A stretch of DNA of 64,000 nucleotides from Halichoerus grypus (taxonomy: Eukaryota; Chordata; Mammalia; Carnivora; Phocidae): contig NC_135717.1 in NCBI RefSeq assembly GCF_964656455.1, forward strand, positions 5,208,001 to 5,272,000. The letters run 5' to 3'. The notes beneath the pieces are model-generated. The model did not search any database, was not told where the DNA came from, and worked only from the letters and a program-made list of their open reading frames with translations. Positions 11,681 through 23,082 of the stretch are shown here, piece by piece; the stretch's first letter is position 1, and every line of letters starts with the position of its first letter. The position numbers and the translations under genes were made by a program.

Positions 11681-13446
11681 CCTCTCTGAAGAGAGAACTT
11701 TCAAAGACACATTGCCTAAGAATACATTACAATTATATTAGCAAGAATTTAAATTAGACCTTAGGAAGCTAGAGAGTTTCTGAGACCATAGACTCTATAT
11801 CAAGGTCTTGTAGGAAAATTTAAGGAAAGGGTAGACATGTTTTTCTAGGGTACTTAGGGTCTGCCCTACCTGGGAAGTAAGGAGCACACATTTAGGTCAT
11901 GTCTCCCATCCTTTGGGTCCTATTGTGCAGAAATTGTATTGGCTAAGCGTTGTGAATCCAGTACTGCCATTGATCTGTCTGTACACTTCTCTGCATTTCA
12001 ACAGGAAGTCATATGGAAAGACAGAATGTCCTTTCCCTTAGATATTAGCGGGACACTGAAGTGATCAGTTAGGGGGGAAGAAGCCCTGGGAAGCTGGGAC
12101 CAGATGCTGCCTCTTCCTGAGCTGGCTTCCTGGACTGCAGGAAGATCCTGATCCAGAGCTGTGACAGACATCTGAGCACTCTCGATGACTCCACAACCTA
12201 ACTATGCCATGAACTTAATTAAGATTCTGGTTCGTAAAATATTATCCGTGTCATGGTTTTCCCCAGGATAGGGGCAGAGTCGTGTCACTGAAGTCCTGTG
12301 AGCCTGACGTTCCTTTGGTTGAACTGTTACCATGTTAGATAAACTCCTCTGTGGTAGTCTCCATCCTAGTTGGTGTTTTTTAAATTGGAATGAAATGAAC
12401 CTTTGATAACAGTTCAATGGAATAGGCTGAGAGAAACAGTAACTTTATATATGATCTCATTCACAAGTATACAGTCAGCACTCACATTATATAACCTTTC
12501 GGCAAGTATGAGAGAACAGTTGGGTTGGCTGACCTTGAAAGTCATTTTTGAGCAAAAAGAACACTTCACTGTCTGTGATTAGCACACAATGTGGTTTGTT
12601 TTTCTAGGCTTTTGATATTCTGGCTTAGGGATCTTTGTGGAATCTCGGATTCATCCACTAGATCATCAGTGCACTATTTACTGTTCTTGTGGTTGGGCGT
12701 ATTTAGTGCTATGCTTCATTTTCTCTTTCTAATATTAGAATACATTAGGAACGTTCTAGATTATTTAATGTTATTCTAAATAGATGTATTACTACACTAA
12801 GGGAAGGAAAACATTTAGTGACTTAAGATTCTGTGTACAGGAAAGCTTTATGATAGATGGATTTGTAATTTCGAGGTGTTAAGTAGAAATGCATGTTCTG
12901 CAGTAATTGTCTAAATTTTTTTCCCCAAGTAGTATGATGATGATTCATTTTACTAGGTGTCCAGGATGTGAAGCTACTTGTCAGGATATTGGAAAATGTC
13001 CCATTATTAGTCCTCCCACCCTTACAGAAAAAAAGGGGGGGAAAAAAAGCCAAAACTTTGTATTTAGAAGCGGACTTTATGTCAGGACCAGTTTGGAAGA
13101 TCTCTGGTCCCTAGCTTCCCTGAGTTGTACCGAGTTCCCTTTGTCTAATCAGCCCAGTGGCCATGGTTTTAATTGTTATGTAGACACATAAATCTCTCAT
13201 GTGAATTTCCAGAGGCCAGAGGTTAGAGAAGAGAGAACATGGGAGGGTTACATCCGCCTCTGACACTTGCCTTACTGGTCCTTTCCATTCCCAACCTTCT
13301 GCGTCCTGGGAAGCCAGAGAGGAGGGCAGCATATACTTGTCCCGGGTGCTGCCCAAGATGGATCCCCTACCGGGGCGGGGGGGGGGGCAGTGTTCCTGAA
13401 TTATTGAATGTACAGCGTTATGGACCTATCTGAGTCCCTGTCCAAC

Positions 13447-13800
13447 GCCCCCCCCCCCCGCCTCAGTCCCTCAGAAGGTGATGCTTTTGGAGATGAGGTC
13501 TTTAAAGAAGTGACTATGTTAAAACGAGGCCATTAGCTCCTTAGTTGCCAATCCAGTATGACTGGCGTCCTTATGAGAAGAGGAAATTTGAACATACAAA
13601 GAGATATCAGGGATGTGCAGAAAGACCACGGGAAGACACAGTGAGAACACAGCTGTCCTCTGCAAGCCAAGGAGAAAGGCCTCGAAAGGGACCAACCCTG
13701 CCACACCTTGACGTTGGATATCCAGCCTCCAGAACTGTGAGACATTGGATTTCTGTTGTTTAAGCACCGGTGTGTGGGAACGGTTAGGGTGGCCTGAGCA
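13447..13800 (+). repeat. Old LTR-like repeat (MaLR/MLT1 type?)
   Basis: GAGATGAGGTCTTTAAAG, GACTGGCGTCCTTATGAGAAG, then CAGCCTCCAGAACTGTGAGA and TTTCTGTTGTTTAAGC. The subfamily is not resolved. The region at 15115-15440 is a second copy in the same orientation. Confidence 0.5.
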
Positions 13801-14479
13801 GCTTGGTACACAGTGTTCAGACTAAAGCAAATTCAGAGTCACATCTTAGAAGGCATCTGTTAAGATGCCTTTTTTTTCCTCCTCTTACCAGTGTCCCAGT
13901 GGAGCCCCCCTCGTGCACTGGGCTTTCCCTTCAGTGCAGCCCCTCCCGGGGGCTCTTGCAGAGGAGAGGGCACCTTTGTATTCCTCCCTTGCAGGCAGAG
14001 CGAACCTGCTCTGACAGCTTCCAGTGAAATGCAGCTGTGTGGAGAACACAGGTGTGAGTAAATGCTCATTATCACAGGAGAACATAAGTTGGGGGAAATC
14101 GACTTTGGAAGAAAACAACTGAATAGTTACACTACTAAACATGAATTGCAAAATGGGTAAATAAAGAATGTGGAAGTTCTCTGTGACCTAGGGAATAAAT
14201 GGTAAACTATTAATAGTGGGAAGGGTCAGAACCACTCCAATACAGTGTCTATTGGGGTGTGATTAGTAATGGGAGGAAAATCTTTGCCAAATAAGAGCAT
14301 AAAATCATTGAAGGAATGCTACTTTTATAATCTTTTTTGACCCTGGAAACGTAAGTTTCTTCTGGTAACCAGTAGATGATTAATGAATTTCTCTCTCTCT
14401 CTCTTGCTTATCTTCCCTCCCTTCTCAAGCCCCTTAGTTGCTGTCTCTCTGACTCCATCCACTCCCCCCTTCTGACTGA

Positions 14480-14830
14480 ATGCCAGGCTCTGTCCTGGGG
14501 CCTGGAGTCATTGCTGGAGTGTACAGACCTGGTCACTGACCTCATTTAGCTTGCAGTCTTGTGGGGAGGACATTTGGGCTTTTAGAATACACAGTGTGAT
14601 AAACTCTTGGGTGGGCAATACAGGTGCATGGGGGCTCCAGAGGCAGGGACTCTAACCTGTGGGACCTCGGGGACGCTTTCCAAGTTGAGGTCTGAGTGGT
14701 GAGGATGAATTAGTGGACGGGGTGTGTCAGTGGGGAAGGTTCCTGGTAGGGGATGTAAACTTGCAGACTCTGAAGGGGCAGAGGACCTGCCTGGAAGGAC
14801 TGAGAGTAGTTCATGTTAGATGAAACTAGA
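14480..14830 (+). repeat. Old dispersed repeat, family not named
   Basis: TGCCAGGCTCTGTCCTGGGGC, then GACCTCATTTAGCTTGCAG, then CTTGTGGGGAGGACA follow a mammalian repeat also seen at ~33.4 and ~45.1 kb. I cannot assign the family by eye. Confidence 0.45.
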
Positions 14831-15114
14831 TGCAGTAGAGTTAGGAGTGATGAGAGCCTGGGGCGGAGGGCAAACGGCAGCTGACGACGACGGACACTGG
14901 GGCTTATTATGGAGTGTGGACATAAGGCTAAAGACTGTGGGAAGCCCCAGGACAAAATTCAAGAACTATGAAAGGATATAACAGCCCGTCCTCGTCCCCC
15001 AGCCACCTGGTTTCCCTCCCTGTTGGTGACCACTGTTGGCCAGGGTAGCATTGTATACACACTGTTCTGATCTGTTTGTTTTTGTTTTTTCTTGTTTTCT
15101 TTTAAACGTATATC

Positions 15115-15440
15115 ATAGAGATGGTTTGAATTGTATCCCTGCTCCCCCAAATTCATATGTTGAATTCCTAACCCCTGTGACCTCAGAGTGTGACCCTATT
15201 TGGACATGGGGTCTTTACCAAGGTAATCAAGTTAAAATTAGGTCTTTAGGCCCTAATCCAACATGACTGTGTCTTTATAAAAACAGGAAATTTGGATGTT
15301 GGAGACAGATCCAGAGGGAAGACCAGGAGAGAGGGGACGCAGGGCGAGGATGGGCATCTCCCAGAAGGCGGGAGAAAGGCCCCGAGTGTATCCTTCCACA
15401 CAGTTCTCAGAAGGGAAAACTTCAAACATACAAATCTGTG
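15115..15440 (+). repeat. Old LTR-like repeat (MaLR/MLT1 type?)
   Basis: CCCAAATTCATATGTTGAATTC, CTCAGAGTGTGACCCTATTTG, GGTCTTTACCAAGGTAATC, then CTAATCCAACATGACTG. It sits within an older L1 region. Confidence 0.5.
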
Positions 15441-15469
15441 CAAGACCAGACAGACATGGCTATACCGAC

Positions 15470-16110
15470 CTCCCCTGTGGCTTTCACTCAGCCTTTGTCA
15501 GCTCATGGCTGTCCTTTTTCATGCTACCCCCATCACTTTCACTGCCTCCATACTGTTTGTTTGAAGCAAATTCCAGACATCTTTAAATAGGTCACTATCT
15601 GTAAAAAGGTAAGAACTACTTTTAAAAACATAATCACGGTATTATCACTCCTAGGAGCAATGAGTCATACTTCCTTAATATGGTCAGTTACCAGTGTTCA
15701 GATCTCTAGTTGTCTCAGATGTCATCATCATTTTGAGTTTGAATTATGATTCAAATGATACCCATACATTGCAGTGGGTCGGTATATCTTTTCAAATCTC
15801 TTTCAGTCTCTTCTCCATCTCTCATAATGCAGGTCTTTCTCCTTAGTGTTCCTCGTAGCCTCTGCTTTGCTGATCACATTCTTGTGGTGGTATTTGATAT
15901 GTTCCACGACTCTCTTCATTTCCTATGAATTGGCATTTAGATCTAGAGGGTTTGTCACATACAGGCCTGATATTTTGTTACTGTTGTTTGCTTTCAGTCT
16001 ACTGTTTAGTAGGTGGTGGTGGTTTTCTTTCGGGAGGCACATAATGTCTGGTTGTCTCTTTTTGCATTATTAACTTGATATAAATGTCACATTCAGGAAA
16101 TATTATTCTC
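15470..16110 (-). mobile_element. Old L1 3' fragment
   Basis: TTTGAAGCAAATTCCAGACA, CTAGTTGTCTCAGATGTC, ATTGGCATTTAGATCTAGAGG, then GGAGGCACATAATGTCTGG are the standard antisense L1M 3' landmarks in order. Confidence 0.7.
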
Positions 16111-16759
16111 CTGTTTTTGTTTCTTTTAAACAACTGTTTAAAAATGTAAACACCATTCTTAGGTTGTAGGCCTTACCCAAACCAACAGTAGGCAGGTCAT
16201 AGAGTCTCCTGATCTCTGTTCCAAGGTATATACATATCTGTGATATAATAGGAAATATATATTTGGTCTTTGTCCCCTTTCCTGGCACAGAACTCCTTAA
16301 AACCCTTGGAATTTCCCAAGTGATGAGGTGATAGGAGCATCTCTTGTTATTAATAACAAGGCCCTTTCAACCACACTTGAATTTATGCTAATGAAGTGAC
16401 TCTTGGTGACCCCTAAATAGCTTCAGGATGGGGAGTGGTGGCCAAAGGAACAAATTGGGGGATTAGAGGGTTTGAAATTTACCACTGGATAACCAAACAG
16501 TAAGTATGAGGAAATTTCTCTATAAACGTGTATCAGCTAGTGACTGAGGAAGGAATAGCAAAATTAGAATATTAGCATTTTCAGTCGCTAATGGGCTTGC
16601 ACATACCATCACTTGTTTTTATCTGTGGACCTGAAGAAAATTTTATTTAATCCAAAAATGGATTCACAAGTAACTCTTTGGTTAATTACATAAGTATTTG
16701 AGTTTCTGATGGGGGTTCTAGGCAGGGATTTATAATGGTTGAATAATCAGGTAGTACTC

Positions 16760-16850
16760 CTGACTTACTCTGAGTCATTGCTGTGAAATTGCATTCTCTA
16801 AATTACCTGTCTATAAAACAGATAATATGTACCCACCTCTTAGAGTTTCT
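16760..16850 (+). repeat. Possible MIR fragment
   Basis: ACCTGTCTATAAAACAGATAA, then TGTACCCACCTCTTAGAG, weakly MIR-like. Confidence 0.4.
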
Positions 16851-17989
16851 CAAGTTTTCTGCTTATTAAATCAAGTGCTAGATGTCTATTAAAATGGTTT
16901 GAAAACTGTAAAATGAAAACTCACAGAATGGGGTTTAGAGATGCCAAGTATTTTTTAATCAGTGTCTTGGGGAAGCATACTAACTACTCCAAACCTCTAA
17001 TTACCCTTGTTCTCGGTTTGTAATCCATAAAGCTGCCTAAGAGAGTGGAGACACTCCTATGGTCATTGATGCTTTTCTTTAGTGGGTGATTTCACTTTAT
17101 GCATTTCTGAATGCTGTAGGCTGAGAATGTTGAAGGAAAGCTGACTTTCTTCGTAGTTTCCTAACTGTTGCAATCAGGAACCTTCCAGGGGTTTGTAGTT
17201 TGTAGTTTGACCTGCTGGGGCGTGGGGATTTTAGTTGTTGTTCCTCACATCTAGAATTTGCTTCCTCTCTATGGTTTGTACAAACCCATTTCACCTTCCA
17301 GCCTATTCATAGGTGGGTTTGAGTTTCATTTTATGGAAGTTTTTCCTTCATTGGTATGCTGAATTTTTTAAAGCACAGTGCTTTTGACTGATCAAAAGAA
17401 AAATACAGTAAATAAAATACTCTTTAAAAGTGGTATAGCTGTAAAAATTTCCTCTTGAGCCTACCTGGTGAATTTCTTCTTAGGTGGTAATTTGTAGAGG
17501 CCTTTCAGTGGCACTGGGGGGCACGGAGTGTCGGTAGACCTCACCTACACAAAAGAAACCTTGAGTATGGGAGAGCAGATGCCCCTGCGGTGTCTTAACA
17601 GAAATAAGTATGTTATCAAGGTAGGGCAGAACGCCTCATAACTAGTTATTTTTTAACACAAGTTTGACTTTTCATGCCTACCTAATGACTCACAGAAGAC
17701 AGTTTTATGAACCAGGTAATTGAGCGGGCCTTCAGGCAGTGCTCATCAAATTTTACAATAAATAGATAGTATATGATGATAAAAAATTATGGGTGAAAAG
17801 AGAGGAAAAGGTAATTTAACACTTTGTGGAGTTTGGAGGAGAGCCCCAGAAGTATGAACTTTTAATTAACAACAATGGACTTTGGTTCAAAGGACTTAGG
17901 TTAGGCTGTTTTTAAGAATTAAAAGTTAACCTCCTTGAGGCAAAACCATGTGGTATCAAGGGAAGCGAGGGGGATTTATTCTCAGCACC

Positions 17990-18115
17990 CTGAATCCAGA
18001 GTCTGGCCCTGCCACTTTCCCACTCTGTGTGTTTGGGCTTATCATTGTCCTCGTCTGTGATGTGGAGCTGGTCAGATTCCCTCGGAGGTGTTGTGACCAT
18101 CGAATGGAGTAATAC
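17990..18115 (+). repeat. MIR
   Basis: CCAGAGTCTGGCCCTGCCAC, then TGTTTGGGCTTATCATTGTCC, then GGAGGTGTTGTGACC. Confidence 0.6.
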
Positions 18116-18648
18116 TGTATTTTGTTGGATCTCAAATATGATTGATTATGACACACCCTTATTTTTGTGCCATTGAGAAAGAAGAAATGCTGCCAGAGTA
18201 AACAGCTTTCTTTGGAGCATAAGATGCCCCTGACTTTTAGGAATGTTAAAGTGATGTTGGACAAAACTGCATCTTAAAAATCAATAAAATATAGTGTATA
18301 TGAAAGTGCTTTGCTACCTAAGCCTCGGGAGTCCTATTTAATCGTTATTATATGAGTCAAGGCAGTGAAACAAAGTTGTCAGAATAAATACCAGTGGGAA
18401 GCAGAGGCCCTGCAGGATGAGAGAACAGGTAGCTGCCAGGAGAAAGAGAAGTGCCTCTGTTCACAGAGAGGTGGCTCTCAGTGGCTCTCGGCTCCACACT
18501 TGGCTTTCCATGTGCACACGGGTGTCTGCTTGGGGAGTCCCTGCTCTCAGGGACAGCTGACTTTGAGAGGAATCACCAAGTTATTTTCCCTGTTCAATGT
18601 ATGGATTTTCTTCTGTTTTAGATTTTATTGGTTTAGAATTTGAAAAAA

Positions 18649-18853
18649 ATTTTTTTAAGATTTTATTTATTGTAGAGAGAGAGAGTATATGTGCAAGTGG
18701 AGGGAGGTGCGAAGGGAGAGGGAAAGAAAAAAATCTCTAGCAGACTCCCCGCGGAGTTTGGAGCCCAGCGCAGGGCTCGATCTCACGACCCTGAGATCAT
18801 GACCTGAGCTGAAATGAAGAGACTCTTAACTGACTGAGCCACCCAGGCGCCCC
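18649..18853 (-). mobile_element. CAN SINE
   Basis: Antisense: AAGATTTTATTTATTGTAG, ACCCTGAGATCATGACCTGAG, GAGCCACCCAGGCGCCCC. No clear target duplication. Confidence 0.92.
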
Positions 18854-19075
18854 TGAAACTTGCAGATTTCTTAACCCTTGGTTAACTCATTTTTTAAGTG
18901 CAGACTTGAGCAAGGCTTCAGCCAGCCTGAGCCCCACTTGTAGCAGTGCGGGTTTCAGCATTGTCCTTTCCCAGAGCAACCTCTTGTTATTGGAAAGGAA
19001 TTTAGTCTTGTTTGCCGTTGATTTTAGACTTCTCTGTTCTTCACTAAGGTCATTTTATATTCAAGAACATGTTAG

Positions 19076-19245
19076 CAGGGCACCTGCCTGGCACAGTTGG
19101 TTGAGCATCTGACTCTTGGTTGCAGCTCAGGTTTTGATCTCGGGGTCGTGAGATCGACCCCTGCATCGGGCTCCATGCTCAGTGTGGAGTCTGCTTGAGA
19201 TTCTTTTTCTGTTTCTCAAAAAATAAATAAATCTTAAAAAGACAA
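19076..19245 (+). mobile_element. CAN SINE
   Basis: Sense, diverged head (GGGCACCTGCCTGGCACAG), GGGGTCGTGAGATCGACCCC, and tail AAAAATAAATAAATCTT. Confidence 0.9.
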
Positions 19246-20199
19246 AACAAGACCGAATGTGTTTTGCTCACATAGGAGTTTGGGTCAGTTCTTATTTTCT
19301 TCGGGTAGAGTAGTTCACTTCAGGAAAACGGTGACATCGTTCTTTAACTTGTCTCCATGCTTCCCCTTGGTGCACTGGAACATTGAGCTTACAAGTATAT
19401 GTCAGTTACATCTCAAAAAAGCAAGCAGGGTGGGGGTAGTTTATTTCTTAGTCAGACACCACTAGGTGAGACGTAACAATTCACCCTGACAAAGAAAAGC
19501 TTCAGAATAGCCCTAGTTGAAAAAGATGTTTTCCAAATAACTCTTTGCTGAAAGTAAAGTTGCATTTTGTTTTGTTTTGAAAAACACCCCTTTAAAAATG
19601 TGACTGTAGTTTGTAGACCCTGCTCTGGTAGAAGGCTGCTTATTATGACCGAGGCTCCTTGAGGAAGTGGCTGGTTCTAAAGCTGGAGTGGGGAAGATAG
19701 AAGAAAAGCCTGGAGTTTCTGGTAGTGCCAGAAAATGAGACAGTGTTGGAGAAAGGGAAAGATGGGGTATGTCCAAAAGACCCAGCAGTCAACTTGAAAG
19801 AGCTACCAGGGGCCAAAGCTGGAACAATTTGAGCTACAAAATAATTTTAATAATGGATTATAACCCAAAAAATATAAAATAAATGTCTGTGAGTCCATAA
19901 CTAAATAAATGACCAGATAAATAATTGAGGGAGAAGGGACAAATCTTCTTTATGGAAGAATTCCAGGTAATAAGAGGAGAAGGAATGAGGGGATAGAAGA
20001 TCACCATTAGAACGTCATAGTGGCAATTATCACAGGTAAAGTGCGGAGACAAATGTGAAAATAAGTGTGTCAGATTTTAGGCAGACACAGGGTATTTGCA
20101 CAACCCCAGAGTGTCTCCCAAATATGAATTACTGTGGCAATTTTAACATATATCTACAAATTCTATAGTATTCCTCCTTCCAAGGAGTGCAGCTTAAAT

Positions 20200-20359
20200 C
20201 AAGTGAATTCAATCACGCTTTATTCCTCACTTAGCGAAAATTAAAACAGGCAAGTGGTTATTGTCAATAATGCTCTAAAGCCAGGTCAGCAAACTACAGC
20301 TGGGGGGCCAAATCCAAACCACCTATTTTTGTAAATAAAGTTTTACTGGCACATAGCCA
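20200..20359 (+). repeat. Inverted repeat around exon 2, left arm
   Basis: The 160 bp arm begins CAAGTGAATTCAATCACG and ends GGCACATAGCCA. Its reverse complement occurs at 21536-21694 with four substitutions and one 1-base indel. The first ~85 bp look like part of an L1 3' region and the last ~75 bp are the start of a hAT-type element (GGTCAGCAAACTACAGC). The junction is shared by both arms, which argues against two independent insertions. Confidence 0.93.
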
Positions 20360-20519
20360 GTGTGCCTGGACTTTGTCGCCCACTTTTAAGGAATACATGA
20401 AGGGGAAAAGTGGTAACTTCTCAGTGCTGACACCTGGGCCAAGAGGTGGGGGTTCACGTCCCTGGGAGTAAGTTGTGTCAGTGCTGTGTCTCCTGAGTGA
20501 TGTGACGAGAAGAGTAGTT

Positions 20520-20567
20520 GGCTCTGGTATTCTAGATTCTTCGGGCTCTGGTATTCTAGATTCTTCG
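20520..20567 (+). repeat. Perfect 24 bp tandem duplication
   Basis: Two identical 24-nt units, 20520-20543 and 20544-20567, each beginning GGCTCTGGTATTCTAG, lie back to back within the L1M fragment. Confidence 0.97.
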
Positions 20568-21165
20568 CACCCATCTGTAACCTCAGTCCAGTCATCAGGC
20601 AGAAAACATCAGGCAACCCAAACTGAGGAACATTCTACAAAATGCTGACCGGCACTCTTCAAAAGTGTCCAAGTGACAACACTTGAGGGAAGACTGAGGA
20701 AGGTCAGGGCCTGGAGGAGTCAGAGGGATGAGAGGAGTGAGTGTGGCGCTGGTAGCCTGGGTTGGATCCCGGAAAAGAAAAGGGATGTGGGAAAACTGGG
20801 GGAAACCCGAGTAAAGTTGGAAGCTCAGTTAGTAGTGTTGTTACTACCGTTTTGTGGTCTTAGTTTTGATCACTTTGCTGCGGGGACATAAGATTTGGAA
20901 GCCTGGTGAAGGGTGTATGGGGGTGCTCAGGGTGTCCCTGCAGCACTTCTGTAAATCGAAGATTGTTTCCGTGTTCAAAGTTTTTTTTTTTAAAACCCTG
21001 ACTTCTTATCCTGGATTGGTCATCTACTTTCTCTTGAGCATCTAGGCATTATTTTCTTAATTCTTGTGTGGGAAATCTATTGATTTGATTTGCATGTTAA
21101 AGTTGATTTTGGAATGTCCGTGTTGTTAATATTCTTTATATGTTAATAGTTCTTTCTCTTTCCAG

Positions 21166-21287
21166 GGGAGGCACCTGCTGCAGAAGTCTCATCTTTTGTG
21201 ATCCTGTCTGTGTGCAGTTTACTGGTATTAATAGTGTTAATTGCAAACTGTGTATCCTGCTGTAAGGACCCGGAAATAGACTTCAAG
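21166..21287 (+). CDS. LMTK2: LMTK2 exon 2: transmembrane anchor
   Basis: The acceptor is TTTCCAG at 21159-21165 and the donor is GTGAGC at 21288. The exon opens with two bases that finish a codon begun in exon 1 (intron 1 is phase 1), then carries 40 codons and ends in phase 0. It reads EAPAAEVSS, then a hydrophobic stretch [18 protein letters not shown], then [13 protein letters not shown]. The hydrophobic run is long enough for one membrane helix. The cysteines directly after it lie at the predicted cytosolic face and could be palmitoylated (inference). In this family the first hydrophobic segment sits in exon 1, so this is the second. At 122 nt, skipping it would break the frame. A 160 bp inverted repeat brackets the exon. 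Confidence 0.96.
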
Positions 21288-21372
21288 GTGAGCACGGATG
21301 GTGGGAACACTTAGAAATCATCCTCTGATACATTTATCAGTAGATGGGCTGCGTATCACAGTCCCTCGGGAG

Positions 21373-21605
21373 CAGGGGTGGGCAGAACTTTTCTGTAAGG
21401 GCCAGATAGTAAATATATTCTGCCATTGTAAATGGGCGATCCTGGCTGGACGGTCTCTGTCACGGCCACTCAGCTTCGACTCTGCCATTGTAGTGATACC
21501 TCAACATGGGCATGAGACATGAAACCAAATGGTTGTGGCTGTGTGCCAGTAAAACTTTATTTACAAAAATAGGTGGTTTGGATTTGGCGCCCCAGCTGTA
21601 GTTTG
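21373..21605 (-). mobile_element. hAT-Charlie-like non-autonomous element
   Basis: It starts CAGGGGTGGGCAGAAC and contains the diagnostic CTGTAAGGGCCAGATAGTAAATAT and the AAAACTTTATTTACAAAAATAG block, ending GTAGTTTGCTGACCTG. It looks near full length, with decayed ends, and I find no convincing 8 bp target duplication. Its distal end forms part of the inverted repeat. Confidence 0.75.
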
Positions 21606-21694
21606 CTGACCTGGCTGTAGAGCATTATTGACAGTAACCACTTGCCTGTTTTAATTTTCGCTAAGTGAGGAATAAACGTGATTGAATTCACTTG
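21536..21694 (-). repeat. Inverted repeat around exon 2, right arm
   Basis: This is the reverse-complement partner of 20200-20359. The loop between the arms is 1176 nt and contains exon 2 (21166-21287). On its left side this arm continues into the rest of a hAT-like element, which the left arm lacks. On its right the similarity stops at CTTGCTCTAAGG. Confidence 0.93.
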
Positions 21695-22619
21695 CTCTAA
21701 GGCCTGTAAGGAAGAGCAGGCTGATTTTTTTTTTCTTTTTTTCCCTTCAACTTTTGTATGCTGGTGCATTGTGGTTGTTAAGATTATCAAGGCCAAGGTA
21801 TCCCCCAGTGTGTTTTGTGTATGGGAAAGAACATCTTTCATTTTACCTGAACCCTTGAGTTCTCCGATGGGGAGAAAGAATGGTACCAATTGTAAAGTCT
21901 GGTGGGGGTCGGGGGTGACGGGAAGTACTACAGAGGGGCTGTTTTAGCTGCAGATGGGTGGAATCTGCTGGAAACCAAGTGGGGTATCCTGCTCTAGAAC
22001 TTACCACATGCCTGCTGGTGTGCACTAGGGCTCATCGAATACTTGTTAAAGAGGAATACTTGAAGAAAAAGAAGGAATGCACTCAGAGAAAATGATCCTT
22101 AATGTCCGGCCCTGCCCGTTGTCCTGGGGCTGTCCTGGGGGCCCTGAGGGCCACTGGTTCAAATTGGGGGAAAAAGCTGTCTTCTAGCTACAACCCTCTT
22201 TCTAGTGGACACATGAACCTTCTTGGTAGACCTCACACCTGTTTCTGTGTTTTCTTTACCTTGAATCTGACAGCAGCTCCGAGAGATAAGGAGATGTATT
22301 GTCCTTTTGGCTTGATGGAAAGATGAGAGCAGAGGGAGGCTGGAGGAACAGACTTAACTAGCACAGGCCATATTCCTTAGAAGACTCTACTTCAAACAAC
22401 TGTAGGGTTTTACTCACAACTTCAGGCCCCAGGCCCTAGAATCACTACAGACACTTCTGTGACTGCATGGAGGCACAGTGTCTCTGTGCCTTGACCCTCA
22501 GTCTTGCTGAGGGACTGTGTATAGACACCTTGTCTTTTGGGGACAGAGATAAAGTGATCAGTGCTGAAACTGAAATCCAGGCTCTCGTGTGTCATGGTAC
22601 CGCATTCTTGCCTTAGATT

Positions 22620-22740
22620 GTTCTGACCCAACTGGGTCTCACTATTGACCCAGGGAGTTTGTTGCGATGTAGATTCTGGGAATCAGTGTTTCTGTTGAGC
22701 TTACCGAGGTGGTTCTGGTACAGGGGTCCCCAGGACCACA
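22620..22740 (+). repeat. Possible MER5-type fragment
   Basis: GATGTAGATTCTGGGAATCAG, then CGAGGTGGTTCTGGTAC resemble a hAT MER5/MER58 element. Weak. Confidence 0.35.
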
Positions 22741-22849
22741 CTGCAGAGAGGATCCTCTCCAGCTGTGTAAACCATGACTGAAGGCGAGCGTCCATTCCTT
22801 TAGATTTAGAACTGTGCGGTGTTAGAGACTCTTCCCCTTGGAAGTCATG

Positions 22850-22950
22850 TTACAGACCAGGAAGCTGCTGCTTGGCAGAGGAAGTAACTTGCTGGAGTGT
22901 ATCCGGGCAGCCCCTGGCATAACTAGAAAAGTGACCCAGTCTTCTCTCTA
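22850..22950 (-). repeat. MIR fragment
   Basis: TTACAGACCAGGAAGCTG, then GCAGAGGAAGTAACTTGCTGG. Confidence 0.5.
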
Positions 22951-23082
22951 GCCCCAAGTTTATTTTGCTGTTTTACTTCTCTGAATCTTTAGAGTCATTG
23001 GCTGCCTAATGGTATATCATGCTGCTGCCAGAGTTTTGAGTGGCATTGTTCTTAAGGTAGGAGTGATGGATAAAGTCTTTCT

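Larger units (their letters stand above)
19790..20998 (+). mobile_element. Old L1 (L1M type) 3' end
   Basis: Recognised from CTGTGAGTCCATA, AGAATTCCAGGTAATA, GAGGAACATTCTACAAAATG, the GATCCCGGAAAAG region and the typical end (GGTGAAGGGTGTATGGG, CTTCTGTAAATC, poly(A)-like). It is interrupted by the inverted-repeat arm and by a truncated hAT piece, and contains a perfect 24 bp tandem duplication at 20520-20567. It ends 167 bp before exon 2. Confidence 0.7.
1..21165 (+). other. LMTK2: Intron 1 (3' part), unannotated stretches
   Basis: No exon, CpG-island-like promoter or RNA gene is recognisable. Repeats are listed separately. Between them I see no clear feature in about 111-1476, 1580-2696, 2857-3450, 3604-4894, 6366-6799, 7165-7861, 8063-9204, 10251-10769, 11223-11544, 11681-13446, 13811-14479, 16111-16759, 16851-17989, 18116-18648 and 19246-19789. 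Simple tracts lie at 7441-7452 (T run), 8075-8091 (T run), 13375-13388 (G run), 13448-13459 (C run) and 14391-14404 (CT). Confidence 0.7.

Noticed and set aside
1..21165. Exon 1 or the LMTK2 promoter within the window
   Set aside because: No GC-rich CpG island, no signal-peptide frame with a phase 1 donor, and only repeat-rich intronic sequence. The start must lie upstream.
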